A DNA stretch of 60,025 nt, taken from assembly GCF_014648595.1 (NCBI RefSeq), contig NZ_BMRK01000020.1, positions 1-60,025 of the forward strand, read 5' to 3'. Below, one piece after another: positions 8,506-17,227 of this stretch (position 1 is its first letter; every line of letters starts with the position of its first letter). Origin of the DNA: Nocardioides luteus. GTDB taxonomy: Bacteria > Actinomycetota > Actinomycetes > Propionibacteriales > Nocardioidaceae. The notes below the pieces were generated by a model, which was not told the origin of the DNA, did no database searches, and saw only the letters and a program-made list of their open reading frames with translations. Position numbers and translations under genes: made by a program.

Positions 8506-9178
8506 CCAGTACCGAGTAGTCATCGTCGAGGACCATGTCCTCTTCGCCGAGTCCCTGGAGCTCGCCGTCTCCATGGAGGGATACGACGTACGTCGGATCC
8601 CCATGCCCAGCGAGCCCGTCTCGACCGCCACGATGGTCTCGGTCGTGCTGCGCAACAAGCCGAAGGTCGTCCTCCTCGACCTCGACCTGGGCCGTTACGG
8701 CGACGGGGTACGCCTCATCGAGCCGCTCGCCAAGGCCGGAGTCGACGTCGTCGTGGTCACCGGAGCGATCGAGGAGGCCCGCTGGGGCCAGGCGCTGCGG
8801 AACGGCGCTCGCACGGTGCTCTCCAAGTCGCGCCCGCTCGGCGAGATCCTCGGCACCGTCAGGCGGCTGTATCAAGGGGCCTGCGTGCTCGCGGTCAGCG
8901 ACCGCGAGCGGCTCATCCGGATCTGGTTCGACCGCCAGCACGAGGTCGCCGAGCTCAGCCGCCGGATGGAGCTGTTGACCAAGCGCGAGTCGCAGGTGCT
9001 CGGCCATCTGATGCTGGGCCGCACCGTGCACGAGATCGCCGTCATCGGCGTCGTCTCCGAGGCGACCGTACGCACCCAGGTGAAGTCCATCCTTGCCAAG
9101 CTCCAGGTCACCTCCCAGATCGCCGCGGTGGGCCTCGCCCACCGCCTGGGCTGGCGCTCCCCGCAGTCCCTGGAGTGA
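8486..9178 (+). CDS. NarL/FixJ-type response regulator
   Basis: Cytoplasmic DNA-binding output of the kinase encoded immediately upstream (20-bp overlap). The receiver has the acidic pair in VVIVEDH, phosphoacceptor Asp65 in VLLDLDLGRYG and the conserved Lys in TVLSKSR; the LuxR-type HTH is LTKRESQVLGHLMLGRTVHEIA...TVRTQVKSILAKLQV. Length is 230 aa. The next gene, a sugar transferase after 155 bp, starts with its own strong ribosome site, so polysaccharide production is a possible target, by position only. Confidence 0.9.
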   Translation: MALSPRSQYRVVIVEDHVLFAESLELAVSMEGYDVRRIPMPSEPVSTATMVSVVLRNKPKVVLLDLDLGRYGDGVRLIEPLAKAGVDVVVVTGAIEEARWGQALRNGARTVLSKSRPLGEILGTVRRLYQGACVLAVSDRERLIRIWFDRQHEVAELSRRMELLTKRESQVLGHLMLGRTVHEIAVIGVVSEATVRTQVKSILAKLQVTSQIAAVGLAHRLGWRSPQSLE

Positions 9179-9333
9179 GCGGCAGGCCGGACCGACTGGT
9201 CTGGACCAGCAGGGTGCCATTCACTCATTTGGTCTAACCGGACCCCCATCGGCCCCCAACGACTACCTCTTTACCGCAAGGTTCTGGAATGAAGTAGCGT
9301 TCGGGCGCCCACCAGCACCCATGGGGGAGATGA

Positions 9334-10680
9334 ATGACGATAGAGCTGGCGTCGATGGAGACCGCGGTCTCGCTCGACATCGACCACCGGAGGGTGTCTC
9401 CCAAGGCACCCTCCCCTCGGTTGCAGGCCTCGATGGTCGACGGGCTGGCTCTGACGATCCTCGCGCCGCTCCTCGTGGGCCAGGAGCTCCTCCACGCGAT
9501 CGGGTGGGGCGTGGCCTGGGGCCTGATGACCCGCATCGCCGCACCGAAGATCCTGCCCGGCGCCGAGCGGCTGCGGGCGACCGTCTCGGGAGTCTTCAAG
9601 GCCTTCATGGCGATGTGCATGGCGACCTGGCTCCTGGGCGCCGCGGTCGAGCTGGAGCAGACCCAGCTGGTCGCCCAGACGATCATCGGACTGATCACCG
9701 CACTGGCCTTCCGGGTGGGCGGCTACATCTTCAGCTCGCGGCCGCGCAACCCGCTGCGCGTCGTCGTCGTGGAGGCCGCTCACGACACCGGTGCGATCCC
9801 GGAGTGGACCCGCCGCCTCAGCGGCGGCCTGATGGAGGCGGCAGCGGTCTGCCGCGCCGAGGGTCTCTCCAACGCGATCGCCTCGGTCGCTCCCGACGCC
9901 GTGCTGGTCGTCCCCGGCCCCGACCTGGCCGGCCGCGAGATCCAGCGCCTGGCGTGGACGAGCGAGTCCTTCGGCCTGCCGCTGCTGGTCAGCACCCGGA
10001 TGCAGGACGTGACCCCGCAGCGTACGTCCTCGATGCGGCTCGGCTCGATGACGCTGCTCTACGTCGACGAGGCGCTGCGGGCGCGGCTGACCCGAGTGGT
10101 CAAGTACGTCTGGGAGTGGCTCGCCGCAGCCGCGGCCGCCACCGTCCTGCTGCCGGTCTTCATCGCCCTGGCGATCGTGATCAAGCTCGACTCCCCGGGA
10201 CCGGTCTTCTTCCGGCAGGTGCGCGTGGGCCGCAACGGCAAGCAGTTCCGCATCTGGAAGTTCCGCACCATGGTCGTCGACGCGGAGTCGCTGCTGCGCA
10301 CGCTCGACCACCGTCCGGGACACGTCCTGTTCAAGCTCCGCGCCGACCCGCGGGTGACCCGCGTGGGCCGGGTGCTGCGCAAGTACTCCCTCGACGAGCT
10401 GCCCCAGCTCTTCAACATCGTGCTGGGCCAGATGTCGCTGGTCGGTCCTCGGCCCGGGCTGCCGAGCGAGGTCGCGATGTACGATCGCGACTCGCACCGC
10501 CGGCTCGCGGTCGCCCCCGGCCTGACCGGGCTGTGGCAGGTCTCGGGGCGTTCGGACCTCTCCTGGGAGGACACGGTGCGCCTGGACCTCGACTACGTGG
10601 ACAACTGGACACTGCTGCGAGACTTCGGCATCGTCGTTCGGACGGTGAAGGTGGTCGTCAGGGGTTCTGGCGCTTATTAG
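9334..10680 (+). CDS. Polyprenyl-phosphate sugar phosphotransferase (exopolysaccharide initiation)
   Basis: Transfers a sugar-1-phosphate from a nucleotide sugar to undecaprenyl or decaprenyl phosphate, starting a surface polysaccharide. Of 448 residues the N-terminal third is membrane-rich. After another membrane segment (about residues 262-285) comes the bacterial sugar transferase domain: DSPGPVFFRQVRVGRNG, FRIWKFRTM, DPRVTRVGRVLRKYSLDELPQLFNI, MSLVGPRPG and PGLTGLWQVSGRSDLSW. ATG 9334 follows a strong GGGGGAG site. No glycosyltransferases are directly adjacent, so the polymer is unknown; the galactan cluster is 11 kb away. Confidence 0.92.
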   Translation: MTIELASMETAVSLDIDHRRVSPKAPSPRLQASMVDGLALTILAPLLVGQELLHAIGWGVAWGLMTRIAAPKILPGAERLRATVSGVFKAFMAMCMATWLLGAAVELEQTQLVAQTIIGLITALAFRVGGYIFSSRPRNPLRVVVVEAAHDTGAIPEWTRRLSGGLMEAAAVCRAEGLSNAIASVAPDAVLVVPGPDLAGREIQRLAWTSESFGLPLLVSTRMQDVTPQRTSSMRLGSMTLLYVDEALRARLTRVVKYVWEWLAAAAAATVLLPVFIALAIVIKLDSPGPVFFRQVRVGRNGKQFRIWKFRTMVVDAESLLRTLDHRPGHVLFKLRADPRVTRVGRVLRKYSLDELPQLFNIVLGQMSLVGPRPGLPSEVAMYDRDSHRRLAVAPGLTGLWQVSGRSDLSWEDTVRLDLDYVDNWTLLRDFGIVVRTVKVVVRGSGAY

Positions 10681-10764
10681 CACGTAACCCCTACACTCCC
10701 AGGCCGTTGTGTTCTAGCACGTCAACACGAATGAACAACTGGATCCTCGACGGGAACGTCCCCC

Positions 10765-12828
10765 ATGCAAACCTCCCCCCACCCCATGATCGCCGGCCGC
10801 TATGAGCTGCATCGCCTGATCGGGCGAGGCGGCATGGGCGAGGTCTGGCAGGCGATGGACCTCACCCTGCAGCGCTGGGTGGCCGTCAAGGTCGTGCGGA
10901 CGTCCGCCGACCCCACGATGATCGAGCGGTTCCGGCGGGAGTCGCTCTCCACCGCCGCCGCCAGCCACCCCGGCACCGTGCAGGTCCACGACGCGGGTAT
11001 CGAGCGCACCGGGAGCGGGCCGACGGCCTTCCTCGTGATGGAGCTGCTGACCGGCCCCGATCTCGGCGAGCGGCTGCGCTCCCACGGTCCGCTGGTCGCC
11101 CGCGAGGCCGGGGAGGTCATCGTCCAGGCCGCGCGCACGCTCGCCGCCGTGCACGGCCAGGGCATCGTGCACCGTGACATCAAGCCCTCAAACCTCGTCT
11201 ACGACGGCGACCGCAGGATCCGGATCGTCGACTTCGGCATCGCCCAACTCGCCAGCCTCGGTGACCAGCGCCTGACCTCCACCCACGACGTCGTCGGCAG
11301 CCTCGGCTACCTCTCGCCCGAGCGCGGCTCCGGTGGTGAGGTCGGTCCGCCGAGCGACATCTACTCCCTCGGCTGCGTCTTCTACGAGATGCTCACCGGC
11401 CACACTCCCTACTCCGGCGGCGCGCCGGCGACGATGGTCTACCAGCACGCGACCGCCCCGGTCCCGCGGGTGAGCAACGAGGTGCAGGTGCCGCAGATCA
11501 TCGACGACCTGGTCGCGATGATGATGGCCAAGGAGGCCGCGCAGCGGCCGAGCGCGCAGGACGTGGTCGCGGTGCTCACCGGCTCCGGCCCCCTGCCCGC
11601 CTTCGATGCGCAGGTCCCGCGGCCGCGCCACCCGTCCGGCCCGATCAGCACCTCCGGCGCCTTCGAGCGCTACGCAGGCAGCGGCTCGTTCCCCGCAGCC
11701 ACCGCCACCGGCTCGACCGGCGGCTTCGCCGGGATGGCCGCGAGCGGGCCGATCCCGACCGGCGGAGCCCGTGCCGCGAAGCGCTCCGGTGGCGCTCGCC
11801 GCACGGTGAGCATCCTGCTCGCCGTCTCCCTGCTCTGCCTGGTCGTCGGCGGATGGGCGACCTTCTCCGCCTTCCGGGGCGCCAGCGACACCGGCCGCGC
11901 CGCGGCCATCAGCGAGGCGCTCCCGGAGACGATCGAGCTCGCGATCGACGTGATCTTCGAGCGGGACTCGCTGCAGCCGGTCTCCCAGGCCCCGGTCAAC
12001 GTGGTCTCCAGCTATCAGCACACCACCGACATCGCGATCGAGGAGTGGCAGGCCGCCTCGGCCAAGATCGACGTCGACGGTGACGCCGAGCTGCGTGCGC
12101 TCCACCACGACATCACCGATGTCCTCACCGACCTCGAGCTCTACCGGGTCGAGATGCAGGAGGGCGACCGCGCCGCCAAGGACGCCGCCCGCGAGGTCTA
12201 CACCGGCCTGGCCAGCAACCTGCTGATGCTCGCCGCGGAGATCCCGGAGCTGAAGGACGACTCGGTCGCCGACCAGCTCCGCAACCTCAGCAACCTGGAC
12301 AGGGCGGCGAAGGCGTTCAGCACCGAGCGTGAGCTCATGGTGGTCGCGCTCTCCGAGAACGAGATCGGCACCAAGGCCGTCAAGGAGCTCGCCCAGGCCG
12401 AGGCCTCGTGGGTGAAGGCCTCCTCGGCGTTCTACTCGGGTGCGCCGGCCGACCTGCAGGCCGACCTGGACCGCGTCTCCGACGGCACCTTCGACAAGGG
12501 CTCGGGCGCCATGCTGGTGCAGCGTACGGTCCGGGACGTGGCAGCCAAGGGCAGCATCGACGGCGTCGCCAAGGAGATGCGGGCGGCCTCGAAGGGCGAG
12601 CCGATCGTGCGCACCTGGTCCGACCGGGCGGTGGAGTACATCCAGAGCCTGCGCGAGGTCATCATGAAGGCGACCGAGGCCATGGCCGACGACGTCTCCG
12701 CCGAGCACGAGCGCGCGAAGACCGGGCTGATCCTGCGCTCGGTGCTGACCGGGGTCGCGCTGGTCGCCGCGATCATCCTGGGGCTGGTCATGTACCGGGG
12801 TCAGCGGGAGCCTCGCCAGCCCCACTAG
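10765..12828 (+). CDS. Membrane Ser/Thr protein kinase with a helical, possibly NIT-like, ectodomain
   Basis: A 687-residue PknB-type kinase. The catalytic domain spans about 13-275: glycine loop GRGGMGEV, Lys42, HRDIKPSN with Asp138, DFG at 156-158 and GYLSPERG. A Ser/Gly/Pro linker leads to a membrane helix at about 348-370. Unlike PASTA kinases, the outer part (about 371-655) is a long helical region with two Glu-Arg motifs (FERDSL and STERELM), recalling nitrate/nitrite-sensing (NIT) domains, and a second membrane helix closes the protein at about 658-676. The NIT assignment is inference from helical pattern and topology. The cysQ gene follows after 10 nt. Confidence 0.85.
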   Translation: MQTSPHPMIAGRYELHRLIGRGGMGEVWQAMDLTLQRWVAVKVVRTSADPTMIERFRRESLSTAAASHPGTVQVHDAGIERTGSGPTAFLVMELLTGPDLGERLRSHGPLVAREAGEVIVQAARTLAAVHGQGIVHRDIKPSNLVYDGDRRIRIVDFGIAQLASLGDQRLTSTHDVVGSLGYLSPERGSGGEVGPPSDIYSLGCVFYEMLTGHTPYSGGAPATMVYQHATAPVPRVSNEVQVPQIIDDLVAMMMAKEAAQRPSAQDVVAVLTGSGPLPAFDAQVPRPRHPSGPISTSGAFERYAGSGSFPAATATGSTGGFAGMAASGPIPTGGARAAKRSGGARRTVSILLAVSLLCLVVGGWATFSAFRGASDTGRAAAISEALPETIELAIDVIFERDSLQPVSQAPVNVVSSYQHTTDIAIEEWQAASAKIDVDGDAELRALHHDITDVLTDLELYRVEMQEGDRAAKDAAREVYTGLASNLLMLAAEIPELKDDSVADQLRNLSNLDRAAKAFSTERELMVVALSENEIGTKAVKELAQAEASWVKASSAFYSGAPADLQADLDRVSDGTFDKGSGAMLVQRTVRDVAAKGSIDGVAKEMRAASKGEPIVRTWSDRAVEYIQSLREVIMKATEAMADDVSAEHERAKTGLILRSVLTGVALVAAIILGLVMYRGQREPRQPH

Positions 12829-12831
12829 AGT
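12826..12831 (+). promoter_or_regulatory. Probable -10 of a leaderless cysQ transcript
   Basis: TAGAGT ends 7 nt before GTG 12839. It includes the TAG stop codon of the kinase gene. Confidence 0.5.
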
Positions 12832-12838
12832 GCCGCGC

Positions 12839-13642
12839 GTGACCAACGACGTTCCCACGCCCGAGATCCTCGCCTCCGACCACCTGCTGGCCGCCTGGCT
12901 CGCCGAGACCGCCGGTCGCCGCCTGCTCGAGGTGCGCGCCACCTCCGGGCTCGAGGGCAAGGAGCTCAAGGACGCCGGTGACCTGGCCGCCCACGAGCTG
13001 CTGATGGAGCTCGTCGCCGAGCACCGTCCCGACGACGGGGTGCTCTCCGAGGAGGGCAAGGACTCCAAGGAGCGGCTCGCCAAGGACCGGGTGTGGATCA
13101 TCGACCCCCTCGACGGCACCCGGGAGTTCTCCGAGCCGCCGCGCGACGACTGGGCCGTCCACGTCGCCCTGTGGGCCTCCTCCAACGGTGGCGAGCTGAT
13201 CGCCGGCGCGGTCGCGCAGCCGGCGCTGGCAGAGTCGTCGGTGCAGAGCACCTTCCACACCGGCGCCGCCCCGGTGGTGCCGCCCTCGACCTCGCCGCGT
13301 CCTCGCATCGCCGTCTCCCGCAGCCGCCCGCCGGCCTTCGTCGAGGCGCTGGCCGACGAGCTCGGCGCCGAGCTGGTGCCGATGGGATCGGCCGGAGTGA
13401 AGATGATGTCCGTCGTGCGCGACATCTCCGACGCGTACGTCCACGCCGGCGGGCAGTTCGAGTGGGACTCCGCCGCCCCGGTCGCCGTCGCCGCCGCAGC
13501 CGGCCTGTTCACCTCGCGCATCGACGGCTCGCCGCTGCGCTACAACCAGGAGGACGTCTACCTCCCCGACGTCATCGTCTGCCGCCCGGAGCTCAGCGAG
13601 CAGATCCTGGGCTTCATCGAGCGCAACAAGGACCTCGTGTAG
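12839..13642 (+). CDS. cysQ: 3'(2'),5'-bisphosphate nucleotidase, CysQ-like inositol monophosphatase family
   Basis: Hydrolyses 3'-phosphoadenosine 5'-phosphate, a by-product of sulfate assimilation. The 267-residue protein has the metal-binding motifs of the family: LSEEGKD with Glu71, the signature WIIDPLDGTREF (Asp89, Asp92, Gly93, Thr94) and GGQFEWDSAAPVAVA with the third Asp. GTG 12839 is favoured because TAGAGT lies 7 nt upstream; GTG 12830 is in frame. The 3' end is triplicated: the stop region recurs at 18-nt spacing with further in-frame TAGs at 13658 and 13676. A large hairpin follows. Confidence 0.9.
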   Translation: MTNDVPTPEILASDHLLAAWLAETAGRRLLEVRATSGLEGKELKDAGDLAAHELLMELVAEHRPDDGVLSEEGKDSKERLAKDRVWIIDPLDGTREFSEPPRDDWAVHVALWASSNGGELIAGAVAQPALAESSVQSTFHTGAAPVVPPSTSPRPRIAVSRSRPPAFVEALADELGAELVPMGSAGVKMMSVVRDISDAYVHAGGQFEWDSAAPVAVAAAAGLFTSRIDGSPLRYNQEDVYLPDVIVCRPELSEQILGFIERNKDLV

Positions 13643-13680
13643 CCGGGAAACCTGGTGTAGCCCGAGAAACTGGTGTAGCC
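13633..13680 (+). repeat. 18-nt tandem repeat at the cysQ stop
   Basis: Three copies of a unit containing TGTAGCC place TAG codons at 13640, 13658 and 13676, all in the cysQ frame. This looks like slippage or unequal exchange across the stop; translation ends at the first copy. Confidence 0.75.
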
Positions 13681-13746
13681 GAGTCGGCGCATCTGCACGC
13701 TTAGAGCGAAGCGAAGCGAGCGACGCGTGCCGATGCGCCGACTCGG
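13679..13746. terminator. Large hairpin between convergent cysQ and SRPBCC genes
   Basis: CCGAGTCGGCGCAT (13679-13692) is perfectly complementary to ATGCGCCGACTCGG (13733-13746), with a 40-nt loop containing GCGAAGCGAAGCGAGCGACGC. It has no T-run, so factor-independent termination is not certain. The arm sequence closely matches the hairpin after ahcY at 53194. Confidence 0.65.
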
Positions 13747-13779
13747 CGCGTGCTCATCTACAGCACGCCAAAGGAAGAG

Positions 13780-14247
13780 TCACGAAAGAAGCAGCTCCTC
13801 CAGATCCTCCAAGCTCTGCCGCGCGTACCCCCTCCACATCCACCCGAAGACAGGCATCGCGAACGACGCCGCGCGGGAGGCCGGGGTGACGTCCCAGGAC
13901 CACGTGACCCGGGTGCCGGTGCCGGCAGGGACGAAGGACCAGCGGCCCTCGACATGGCCGACGAGGAGGCCGAGCGGGCCGGAGAGCGGCGTGATCTCGT
14001 AGGTGAACGTCGACGGTCGGTCGATCGAGGTCAGCGTCTCGCGCATCGTGGCGCCGTCGGCGAGGACGATCGTGCGGGTCTCGCCGGCGGAGTCCCAGGC
14101 GCCGGCCTGGTCACGGACCTCCGCGATCGGGGTGATCGCGGCGTACCGGCGACCGAAGATCTTCGGCAGCGGAGCGGGCAGGACGAGGTCCAGCGCCTTT
14201 TCGTGCTCCACCGGGATGGCGCGGGATGCTTCCAGATGCAGGGTCAT
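13780..14247 (-). CDS. SRPBCC-fold (START-like) protein
   Basis: A 155-residue protein with the polyketide-cyclase/START pattern: a short beta strand with a helix insert, the strand-rich middle TRTIVLADGATMRETLTSIDRPSTFTYE, VEGRWSFVPAGTGTRVTWSWDVTPAS and a long C-terminal amphipathic helix. The fold binds small hydrophobic ligands, but the ligand here is unknown. It is transcribed toward cysQ and divergent from gluconokinase, with 64 bp between the two starts. Confidence 0.8.
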   Translation of the reverse strand: MTLHLEASRAIPVEHEKALDLVLPAPLPKIFGRRYAAITPIAEVRDQAGAWDSAGETRTIVLADGATMRETLTSIDRPSTFTYEITPLSGPLGLLVGHVEGRWSFVPAGTGTRVTWSWDVTPASRAASFAMPVFGWMWRGYARQSLEDLEELLLS

Positions 14248-14311
14248 GCGCCAAGCATGGCAGTAGCGTGATGGTCGAGGTCGCGCAGAGTGCGGCGACA
14301 GGGAGGTCGTG

Positions 14312-14809
14312 ATGGCGAAACCGGTGCTGGTCGTGATGGGTGTCTCGGGGTCGGGGAAGTCGACGGTCGGGGCGGCGATCGCAGGAAGGCTGCGGGTGCC
14401 CTACGAGGATGCCGACGACCTGCACCCGCCGGCGAACATCGAGAAGATGACGGCCGGGATCGCGCTGGACGACGACGACCGCTTCCCGTGGCTGGAGGCG
14501 GTGGGGGACTGGCTCGCCCGGCACGCCGAGCGCGGCGGGGTGATGAGCTGCTCGGCGCTGAAGCGGAAGTACCGCGACCAGCTGCGCCGGCATCACCCGG
14601 AGGTGACGTTCCTGCACCTGCAGGGCACCCGCGAGGTCATCGCCCGACGGCAGGCCAGCCGGCCGGGCCACTTCATGCCGGCCTCGCTCCTCGACAGCCA
14701 GTTCAAGACCCTGGAGCCGCTCGAGGACGACGAGGCCGGGATCGTCATCGACGTCGACCAGCCGGTCGACAAGATCGTCGAGGAGTACGCAGAGCGCACC
14801 GGCGCCTGA
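14312..14809 (+). CDS. gntK: Gluconokinase
   Basis: Phosphorylates D-gluconate to 6-phosphogluconate, feeding the pentose phosphate pathway. The 165-residue protein is typical of the GntK/IdnK class: P-loop GVSGSGKST at 10-18, then YEDADDLHPPANIEKMTAGIALDDDDRFPWL, CSALKRKYRDQLR and HFMPASLLDSQFKTLEPL. ATG 14312 has GGAGG 5 nt upstream; the preceding GTG codon (14309) is too close to that site. No gluconate transporter or dehydrogenase is adjacent. Confidence 0.93.
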   Translation: MAKPVLVVMGVSGSGKSTVGAAIAGRLRVPYEDADDLHPPANIEKMTAGIALDDDDRFPWLEAVGDWLARHAERGGVMSCSALKRKYRDQLRRHHPEVTFLHLQGTREVIARRQASRPGHFMPASLLDSQFKTLEPLEDDEAGIVIDVDQPVDKIVEEYAERTGA

Positions 14810-14956
14810 GAAGGCCCATGTCGGCGCCGAGAGGCGGCCGACACGCGCCCATCTCGGGTTGGGCACTGCGTGCCGGCCGCGGCCACACCCGGGTGAGGGA
14901 CCAGCGGGCGGGCCCACTTTCGACGGTAACCCAGGATGCCCCGGCAGAACAGGGGA

Positions 14957-15865
14957 TTACCTGCTGTCCTTGCAGGTCAGCGCGTAAAAAAAGACGTCCG
15001 GCACCTCGGACGCCTTCGAGGTGAACTCCGGGGTGCGCTTCTCCAGGAACGCCGCGACGCCCTCCTTGCCGTCGCCGACCGAGGCGTAGAACATCGCCAG
15101 CGAGTCGGCCAGGTGCGCGTCGAGGGGATGGCGGGCGGCGGAGTTGCGGGTGACCAGCTGGCGCACGAGCGCGGTGCCGACCGCGGACCGGTTGCGGGTG
15201 AACCGGCGGGCCAGCTCGATGGCGGCGGGCACCAGCTCGTCGGGCAGGTGGATGCTGCGCACCAGCCCGCCTTCGAGGGCCTGGTCGGGATCGAGGATCT
15301 CCGCGGTGTAGAGCCACTCCAGCGCGAGCGGTACGCCCACGACGCGAGGCAGGAAGTAGGACGAGCAGGCCTCGGGGACGATGCCGAGCTTGCCGAAGAC
15401 GAAGCCGATCTTGGCTTTGGAGGAGGCGAGCCGCGCGTCCATCGCACACAGCATCGTGGCGCCGATCCCGACCGCCGGACCGTTGACCGCGGCGATCACC
15501 GGCTTGGGGAGCGCGTGGATCGCCAGGGTGACCTTGCCGCCGGTGTCGCGTACGCCCTCGGCGTACTCGGGGTGCTTGTCGGGGTCCGCCAGATGCTCGG
15601 CGAGCTTCTCCGGGGTCGGCTGCAGCGTCTCGTCCAGACCGAACACATTGCCCTCGGCGGTGAGGTCCATCCCCGCGCAGAACGCCCGCCCGGCACCGGT
15701 CACGACCACCGCGCGCACCTCGTCGGCCATCGCGTCAGTGGTGAAGACCTCCTCCAGCTCGCGCGCCATCGTCACCGTGAACGAGTTGAGCGCGTCCGGA
15801 CGGTTGAGGGTCAGGAGCGCGATCCCGTCGGCGTCCACGTCGAAGGTCAGGGTCTCGTAAGCCAT
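14957..15865 (-). CDS. Enoyl-CoA hydratase/isomerase family protein
   Basis: A 302-residue crotonase-fold enzyme, expected to hydrate or isomerise an acyl-CoA. Visible motifs are the oxyanion-hole strands GAGRAFCAGMDL and KPVIAAVNGPAVGIGATMLCAMDARLAS, followed by FGKLGIVPEACSSYFLPRVVG, which carries the Glu usual in hydratases. The substrate is not predictable. ATG 15865 is preceded by CAGACT at 7 nt, a weak leaderless -10. The frame stays open far upstream through repeats and antisense of the histidine kinase gene, but homology begins at this ATG. Confidence 0.9.
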   Translation of the reverse strand: MAYETLTFDVDADGIALLTLNRPDALNSFTVTMARELEEVFTTDAMADEVRAVVVTGAGRAFCAGMDLTAEGNVFGLDETLQPTPEKLAEHLADPDKHPEYAEGVRDTGGKVTLAIHALPKPVIAAVNGPAVGIGATMLCAMDARLASSKAKIGFVFGKLGIVPEACSSYFLPRVVGVPLALEWLYTAEILDPDQALEGGLVRSIHLPDELVPAAIELARRFTRNRSAVGTALVRQLVTRNSAARHPLDAHLADSLAMFYASVGDGKEGVAAFLEKRTPEFTSKASEVPDVFFYALTCKDSR

Positions 15866-15890
15866 GGCCCCCAGTCTGCACCGGACGCCG

Positions 15891-16004
15891 AACTTGTCGA
15901 GACCGAGTGTCCGCAGGCCGAGCCTGTCGAGCCCCGGAGCCCGGGAGCCCCGGTGGTCGAGCTTGTCGAGACCCGAAGCCCTGGAGGTCGAGCTTGTCGA
16001 GACC
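15891..16004 (+). repeat. Cluster of four family A repeat copies, two degenerate
   Basis: Between the hydratase start and the kinase promoter lie GAACTTGTCGAGACC, GAGCCTGTCGAGCC, then two near-consensus copies at 15952-15973 and 15983-16004, all in the same orientation with about 30-bp periodicity. Confidence 0.85.
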
Positions 16005-16071
16005 CCGATCGCGTTTCCGGTCGTCCCCGCCGTACTGTCGAAAGTCGGTACGCCCCGCACGACCCCGCAAG

Positions 16072-16077
16072 TACCGT
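16072..16077 (+). promoter_or_regulatory. Probable -10 of the leaderless histidine kinase transcript
   Basis: TACCGT ends 7 nt before GTG 16085. Confidence 0.5.
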
Positions 16078-16084
16078 GATCAGC

Positions 16085-17227
16085 GTGAGTCTGCTGCGGT
16101 CCACTCCCGCCCTCGGGATCATCTCGGCCCTGCTGGTCGTGGCGGTGCTCGGCGAGCATCTCTACATGAGCGGCGCCGGGCACCCGGAGTGGCCGGCCTG
16201 GTCGGCGGCGGCCGGGGTCCTCTGTGTCGCACTCACCATGTGGCTGCACCGACGCCTTCCGGCGGTCGCCGCCGCGCTCGTGTGCGCGCTGGCCGGGGGC
16301 ACCGTCGTGATCAACAACGGCTGGATCCTGATCAGCTACGTCGGGTTCGCGGTGCTGGTGAGCTTCCTGGTCGGCCGCGGTGCGGACCCGGCGTGGCCGC
16401 CGGTGGCGGTGGTGGGTGCCGCGGTGGTGGTGCTGACAGTCCTGGACGCCGTCGTCAACGGCGGTCCGAGAGCGGCGCTGGTGGGCAACATGGCCGTCTT
16501 CATGGGCCTGCCCTGGCTGAGCGGTCGCTACCTGCGTCAGGTCGCTCACAACCACTCCACCGCGATCGCGCAGGCCCACCTGGCCGAGCGTGGCCGGATC
16601 GCCCAGGAGATGCACGACTCGCTGGGCCACGAGCTCAGTCTGATCGCGCTCCGCGCCGGAGCCCTCGAGGTCGCGCCCGGGCTCTCCGAGACCCATCAGC
16701 GCGCCGCGGGCGCCATCCGTTCCGCTGCGGGCGGTGCCACCGAGCGGCTCGGCGAGATCGTCGGGGTCCTCCGCCCGCCGTCCGAGGCAGCGCCGCTGCT
16801 CCCGGCCGGTGCCGGCATCGCCGGCCTGGTCGAGCGCGCCCGGGACTCCGGCATGGACGTACGCCTGGAGGGCTCGCTGGACGAGCGGCCCGGCACCCCG
16901 CCCGTGCGTGAGGCTGCCGCGCACCGGATCGTCCAGGAGGCGCTCACCAACGCGGCCCGGCACGCACCCGGGTCGTCGGTGACGGTCTCGGTGGAGACGC
17001 TGGAGCCCGGCGGCGTACGCCTGGCGGTGACCAACGGGCCGGCGACCCTGCCGCCGCGGGCCGGGGCCACCTCCGGACTGGGGCTGGTCGGGCTGGAGGA
17101 GGCGGCGCGCGCCGCCGGCGGCACACTGCGCCACGGGCCTGTCCCGGGCGGGGGCTTCGAGGTCGTGGCCGACCTGCCTGCTGCCGGGCCCCGGTTCGAG
17201 GCCGAGCACCACGAGGCGGCGCTGTGA
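16085..17227 (+). CDS. Sensor histidine kinase (HisKA_3 type)
   Basis: A 380-residue NarX/DesK-like kinase. Four to six N-terminal membrane segments (about 5-140) are followed by the HisKA_3 helix with phosphoacceptor His177 in IAQEMHDSLGHELSLIALRAG and an ATPase domain with RIVQEALTNAARHAPGS and GLGLVGLEEAARAAGG. It is the partner of the regulator starting at 17224 (GTGA overlap). Downstream are converging ABC exporter genes, a grouping common for antibiotic or envelope-stress systems. The start GTG 16085 is supported by TACCGT; GTG 16076 overlaps that hexamer. Confidence 0.9.
   Translation: MSLLRSTPALGIISALLVVAVLGEHLYMSGAGHPEWPAWSAAAGVLCVALTMWLHRRLPAVAAALVCALAGGTVVINNGWILISYVGFAVLVSFLVGRGADPAWPPVAVVGAAVVVLTVLDAVVNGGPRAALVGNMAVFMGLPWLSGRYLRQVAHNHSTAIAQAHLAERGRIAQEMHDSLGHELSLIALRAGALEVAPGLSETHQRAAGAIRSAAGGATERLGEIVGVLRPPSEAAPLLPAGAGIAGLVERARDSGMDVRLEGSLDERPGTPPVREAAAHRIVQEALTNAARHAPGSSVTVSVETLEPGGVRLAVTNGPATLPPRAGATSGLGLVGLEEAARAAGGTLRHGPVPGGGFEVVADLPAAGPRFEAEHHEAAL

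Noticed and set aside
11188-13521. A 777-codon minus-strand frame across the Ser/Thr kinase and cysQ
   Set aside because: It is a shadow frame opposite two convincing genes, with no domain and skewed composition typical of antisense in high-GC DNA.
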